From Spirochaetae bacterium HGW-Spirochaetae-5 (GTDB lineage Bacteria > Spirochaetota > UBA4802 > UBA5550), in assembly GCA_002839285.1 (NCBI GenBank), contig PGXT01000017.1:957-34020 (forward strand): a stretch of DNA of 33,064 nt, read 5' to 3'. The notes under the pieces are model-generated. The model searched no databases. It had not been told where the DNA came from and saw nothing but the letters and a program-made list of their open reading frames with translations. Position numbers and translations under genes: made by a program. Of this stretch, positions 29,767-33,064 are shown one piece after another (position 1 is the stretch's first letter; each line of letters begins with the position of its first letter).

Positions 29767-30671
29767 GAGCAACAGAAATTGCATCACATCAGATTATGCT
29801 TGGTAAACATGACATTCAGCTTGTTGCAGGTTACGAGAGCATGAGCAACGCTCCATACATGTCTCTCAAGGCTCGTCAGGGTCTTCGCATGGGGGATCAG
29901 CCTTTTGTTGACCATATGCTTCATGATGGACTTGTAGATGCATTCAACAACTACCACATGGGAATTACTGCCGAGAATCTTGCTGAACAGTATAATGTCA
30001 GCAGAGAGGAGCAGGATGAGTGGGCTTACATGAGTCATCAGAGAGCGGTTGCTGCAATCAATGCGGGAAAATTTAAAGATGAAATTGTTCCTGTTACAGT
30101 TAAGACCCGTAAAGGTGAAGAGATAGTTGATCGTGATGAGCATCCCCGTGCGGACCTTACACTGGAAGCTCTGGCTAAACAGAAAGCTGCATTTAAAAAA
30201 GACGGAACAGTAACTGCAGGAAACGCATCTTCACTTAATGACGGCGGTGCATCACTGGTACTGTCAAGTGCGGATAAAGCTAAGGAACTTGGCCTTAAAC
30301 CTCTTGCAAGAATAGTTACAACAGCTTCTGCAGGTGTTGATCCTAAAGTAATGGGCTTCGGAGTTGTCCCAGCTGTTTATAAAGCTCTGAAATTCGCCGG
30401 CCTTTCCATGAGCGATATAGGTCTATGGGAGCTTAATGAGGCATTTGCGGCACAGGTTATTGCATGTAACAGAGAACTGAAGATAGATAAAGAGATTGTT
30501 AATGTAAACGGTTCGGGTATATCCCTGGGACATCCCGTAGGACAGACCGGCTGCAGAATTATAGTTACACTGCTTCATGAAATGCAGAAGAGAGATGTCA
30601 GATACGGTGTGGCATCACTTTGTGCAGGGGGCGGACCCGGAGTTGCGACTATTATTGAGCTTATTAAGTAG
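29763..30671 (+). pseudogene. Thiolase, C-terminal part of a broken acetyl-CoA acetyltransferase gene
   Basis: The frame encodes the rest of a thiolase, which condenses or splits acetyl-CoA units in fatty-acid or ketone metabolism. The nucleophilic cysteine codon lies just before this start (ATC TGC GCC TCT ATG, reading ICASM). GYESMSNAPYM, NGSGISLGHPVGQTG (active-site histidine) and SLCAGGGPG (second active-site cysteine) are all present. Against the family about 50 residues are missing between the N-terminal fragment and this cysteine, and the frame changes. As it stands the first ATG starts after the cysteine, so a product would be inactive. It could also be an assembly error. Confidence 0.85.
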
Positions 30672-30709
30672 TATGATGATTAACTGACCGGATTGGTTAG
30701 CTAAGTTGT

Positions 30710-30755
30710 AATTAAAATTAATGGCGTCCTTCGGGGCGCCGTTTTAATTTTAAAA
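30710..30755 (+). terminator. Rho-independent terminator after the thiolase gene
   Basis: AATTAAAATTAATGGCG arms pair with CGCCGTTTTAATTTT around a CTTCGGGG-type loop, and the distal arm supplies the T-rich run. It is about 40 bases after the stop codon. Confidence 0.7.
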
Positions 30756-31165
30756 TTTGCAGGTATAGCATTTAACGAAATGAAATAATATATACTTCAG
30801 GCTTCGACTCCGCTCAGCCAGCGTATAAAGCATTCCTGAATGATATACAACTTATTCCTAAGTGAATATAATATTGTTACCCTAGTACTTTGAACGAATA
30901 GATTTTCATTAAATAGTTTTTTATATAATACCGAAAAATCTCCCGGCCTATGGTTACCCTCTTTAATAAAGAGGGTCCAGACTTAAGGGATTTCATAACC
31001 CCCTTTATCAAAGGGGGATGTTGAGCGAAGCGAAACAGGGGATTTCAAGTTTATGGCTGATAAATTTTTTACAACACAAATAAAACTACTCCCTGAGAGG
31101 AATCGAAGGGCTATTCAATCATAAGCCGTTATAATTTTTCATACGGCTCTGATAACAATTATCCT
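30756..31165. repeat. Intergenic region with GC-rich palindromic repeats
   Basis: No gene is supported. It holds CCCTCTTTAATAAAGAGGG (near 30957) and CCCCCTTTATCAAAGGGGG (near 31000), both of the same family as the palindrome near 17486. GCTTCGACTCCGCTCAGC (near 30802) and GAGCGAAGCGAAAC (near 31024) are degenerate forms of another dispersed repeat. They lie between the convergent thiolase and U32 genes. Confidence 0.5.
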
Positions 31166-31864
31166 TCACTCCTTAAATATAAGCATAAAACAGTTTTTAC
31201 AATCAAATTCAACTCTGAATCTGATATTGCCGTCTGTGAGATAATACGGTTCGGTGAATTTTTTATTATTGCTGTTCTGTTTATGGCAGAGATTATTCTC
31301 ATGTTTAAGGCAGAGTTTTGTTGTCATTAGCGGTCCTGTTATGCGTCTGGTTGAGTTTTCAATCTCTTCGACTCCGTGCCGATGGTAGAATTTTTCTGCA
31401 AGGTGATTGCTTATGTTCTGGCGATAGTCTGCTTTTTTATAAGGGTATGGAATCTCTGTTTTATCTATTGTCAACGGTTCTATCTTATATCCGGTGATTC
31501 TTGTCTGCAGGAGTTTATCTATTACTTTTCGTCTGAGATCATTGAGTATGCTCACGGGAATAAAATAGTTTTCGACCGGATTGATTTTAATATCGGATGC
31601 AGTGAATATTGTTCCGCCGAGTTTTGCAAGTTGTTTCCTTATCTGGCTGTTGTCCGCAGAATTTGAAATCTCTTTAGCGATCAGTATCTCTTCAGATGCG
31701 GTGAAGTTATCTTCATCTGTCACCGAGAGTTTGAATCCGGTTTCAGTTTCAGAGAAATCCATTGTGATTTCAATTTTTCGTTCAGTTCTGTCGGCAGATA
31801 ATGTTTTTTCAAACATGATATCGTGGTTGCGGTAAACTACTGCATCTTTATATATTCCGTTCAT
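31166..31864 (-). pseudogene. U32 peptidase-family protein, C-terminal part of a split gene
   Basis: This 232-codon frame is the C-terminal domain that in long U32-family proteins follows the catalytic domain. It begins MNGIYKDAVVYRNHD and ends GPLMTTKLCLKHENNLCHK and FDCKNCFMLIFKE, whose cysteines are typical. The frame is open upstream and gives KIFPLTMNGI across the junction, which is the expected continuation of the gene. It is therefore half of one gene, not a separate protein. It begins two bases after the N-terminal part stops. Confidence 0.75.
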
Positions 31865-31866
31865 TG

Positions 31867-32904
31867 TCAGCGGGAAGATTTTAGTATCCTCTTGTTAATT
31901 TTTTCAAGTGCCTTAAGTCTGAACCAGTTGCTCCCGATTTCGGCAACTCTGCCGATCTCTTTCCCAAGTGACTTCGGAGTGTGAGGGGATGTGATAGATC
32001 CGGTTCTTCCATTCATAAAGTATTCCGTATAACCGCGGTTGAATGTCTTCATAATATCGGGAGTAAAATCAAAGTATACTTTTCCTGAAGATGCTTTAGT
32101 TATATCGGATCTCTCTTCAAGTATGTCATCAAGAGCTTTCCTGTAGTGTGCAGTAATATTCTTTACGTAATCTATATCCTTGAGGCGACCCTCTATCTTC
32201 AGAGAATCAATTCCCGCGTCGATGATGTCTTTGAGATTGGCAGTCTGGTTCATATCTTTAAGCGACAGGGGATATCTGCTCTTTGAAATAATTTCTCCAT
32301 TTGCATCTGTGAGAGTATAACTCTTTCTGCATGGCTGGGCGCATTCACCGCGGTTTGCGCTTCTCCCCCCCATTGCTGCGCTCATGTAGCATCTTCCGCT
32401 GAGGCTTACACATAACGCTCCGTGGATGAAAAATTCAAGTTCACACTTCGTCTCTTTTCTTATCTCTTTTATCTGCTGAAGTGAAAGCTCCCGGGCAAGT
32501 ACGATTCTGGGAAATCCTATTTTGTCGAGAAATTTTACTCTTTCAATATCATAGTTGTCGGTCTGAGTACTGGCGTGCAGGTGTACAGGCGGGAGATTCA
32601 TCTCAAGTATCCCCATATCCTGAATTATTATAGCGTCAATTCCTCTGTTGTAAAGATCCGTAATGAGTTTCTCCGCCTGTTCAACTTCGCTGTCATAGAG
32701 TATGGTGTTTATAGTCGCGTATACTTTTGCATTATATATATGGGCGTGTCTGATCAGTTTTTCAATATCATCAAGTGAGTTCGCCGCCGCAGCACGGGCG
32801 CTGAATTTTTCAGGACCGATATATACAGCATCGGCACCGGAATTAATCGCGGCAATTCCCGTTTCAAGATTTTTTGCAGGAGCAAGGAGTTCAATTTTAC
32901 GCAT
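31867..32904 (-). pseudogene. U32 peptidase-family protein, N-terminal part of a split gene
   Basis: A 345-codon frame for the catalytic domain of the U32 family (relatives RlhA and TrhP hydroxylate rRNA or tRNA; older names call them peptidases). It starts MRKIELLAPAKNLETGIAAI and has the core ELEFFIHGALCVSLSGRCYMS and NRGECAQPCR with the cluster-binding cysteines. The C-terminus WFRLKALEKINKRILKSSR departs from the family just where a segment of about 20-25 residues is expected. The next frame resumes the homology, so a small deletion with frameshift has split the gene. The N-terminal part may still be translated. Confidence 0.8.
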
Positions 32905-33064
32905 GTTTATATTCTTCTCAGTTTTATTACAAAAGTATTAATCGTCAGAAAACACCATAGCTGATTAGTTTCAACTGATTTTTATTAAAAACAGGATTGA
33001 AAGCTTGACCTTGAGTGAAATTTTGTATAATTTATTCATAACAGGTAGAATATAATAAATGAAA
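32905..33064. other. Right-edge intergenic segment
   Basis: AT-rich sequence upstream of the U32-family gene. TTGACC (33004) and TATAAT (33026-33031) on the plus strand are 16 bases apart and look like a promoter for a gene beyond the edge, whose ATG may be at 33060. No gene is contained. Confidence 0.45.

Noticed and set aside
1-33064. tRNA or rRNA genes
   Set aside because: No gap showed a tRNA cloverleaf with T-loop and anticodon features or any rRNA sequence; the cloverleaf-like elements near tetR lack them.

Overview
The window looks like chromosomal DNA of a diderm (Gram-negative), probably anaerobic bacterium. YidC has a large periplasmic domain, several proteins carry lipoboxes or signal peptides, one protein looks like an outer-membrane barrel, and the Fe-S and radical SAM proteins suit an anaerobe. 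A spirochaete-type lineage is my best guess: an inverted integron with the recombinase reading towards its cassettes is known from Treponema denticola. No rRNA or tRNA is present, so the taxon is inference only.

Layout. (1) 1-3562, accessory region: an inverted integron-like array. A tyrosine recombinase (minus strand) reads into an attI-like site with two direct repeats. Cassettes follow on the minus strand: one without an ORF, one with a four-helix membrane protein, one with a secreted or anchored protein, and the start of a further ORF-less one at the left edge. Three attC-like sites lie 3' of the cassettes. The recombinase has XerD-like spacing and lacks the IntI-specific insertion. Each cassette has its own inverted-repeat ends, far longer than a normal attC core box. 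(2) 3893-8683, housekeeping: rpmH, rnpA, yidD, yidC, jag, mnmE on the plus strand. (3) 8941-15940, minus strand: a branched-chain amino-acid-type ABC transporter (binding lipoprotein, LivH, LivM, LivG, LivF) followed closely by an inositol-monophosphatase-family protein and a PurF-like protein that has lost its glutaminase nucleophile. (4) 16291-20312: dus, a zinc-ribbon protein, a TPR protein with a membrane protein, a lipoprotein and a bactofilin. (5) 20656-22937: three overlapping plus-strand genes encoding a STAS protein, a twin-CX3C lipoprotein and a B12-binding radical SAM protein. (6) 23195-23809: a TetR regulator between two cloverleaf-like palindromic elements. (7) 24160-27457: three genes for a barrel/coiled-coil protein, a MotA/TolQ/ExbB-type channel protein and a MotB-like membrane-anchored vWA protein, probably an ion-driven envelope machine. 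(8) 27507-32904: a membrane protein, a ferredoxin-type protein, a thiolase broken by an internal deletion and a U32-family gene broken in the same way.

Many intergenic gaps carry GC-rich palindromes of several families (8.7, 14.6, 17.3-17.6, 19.3, 23.1, 23.9 and 31.0 kb). The two best candidates for undescribed biology are the integron-like array and the MotA/vWA/coiled-coil locus.
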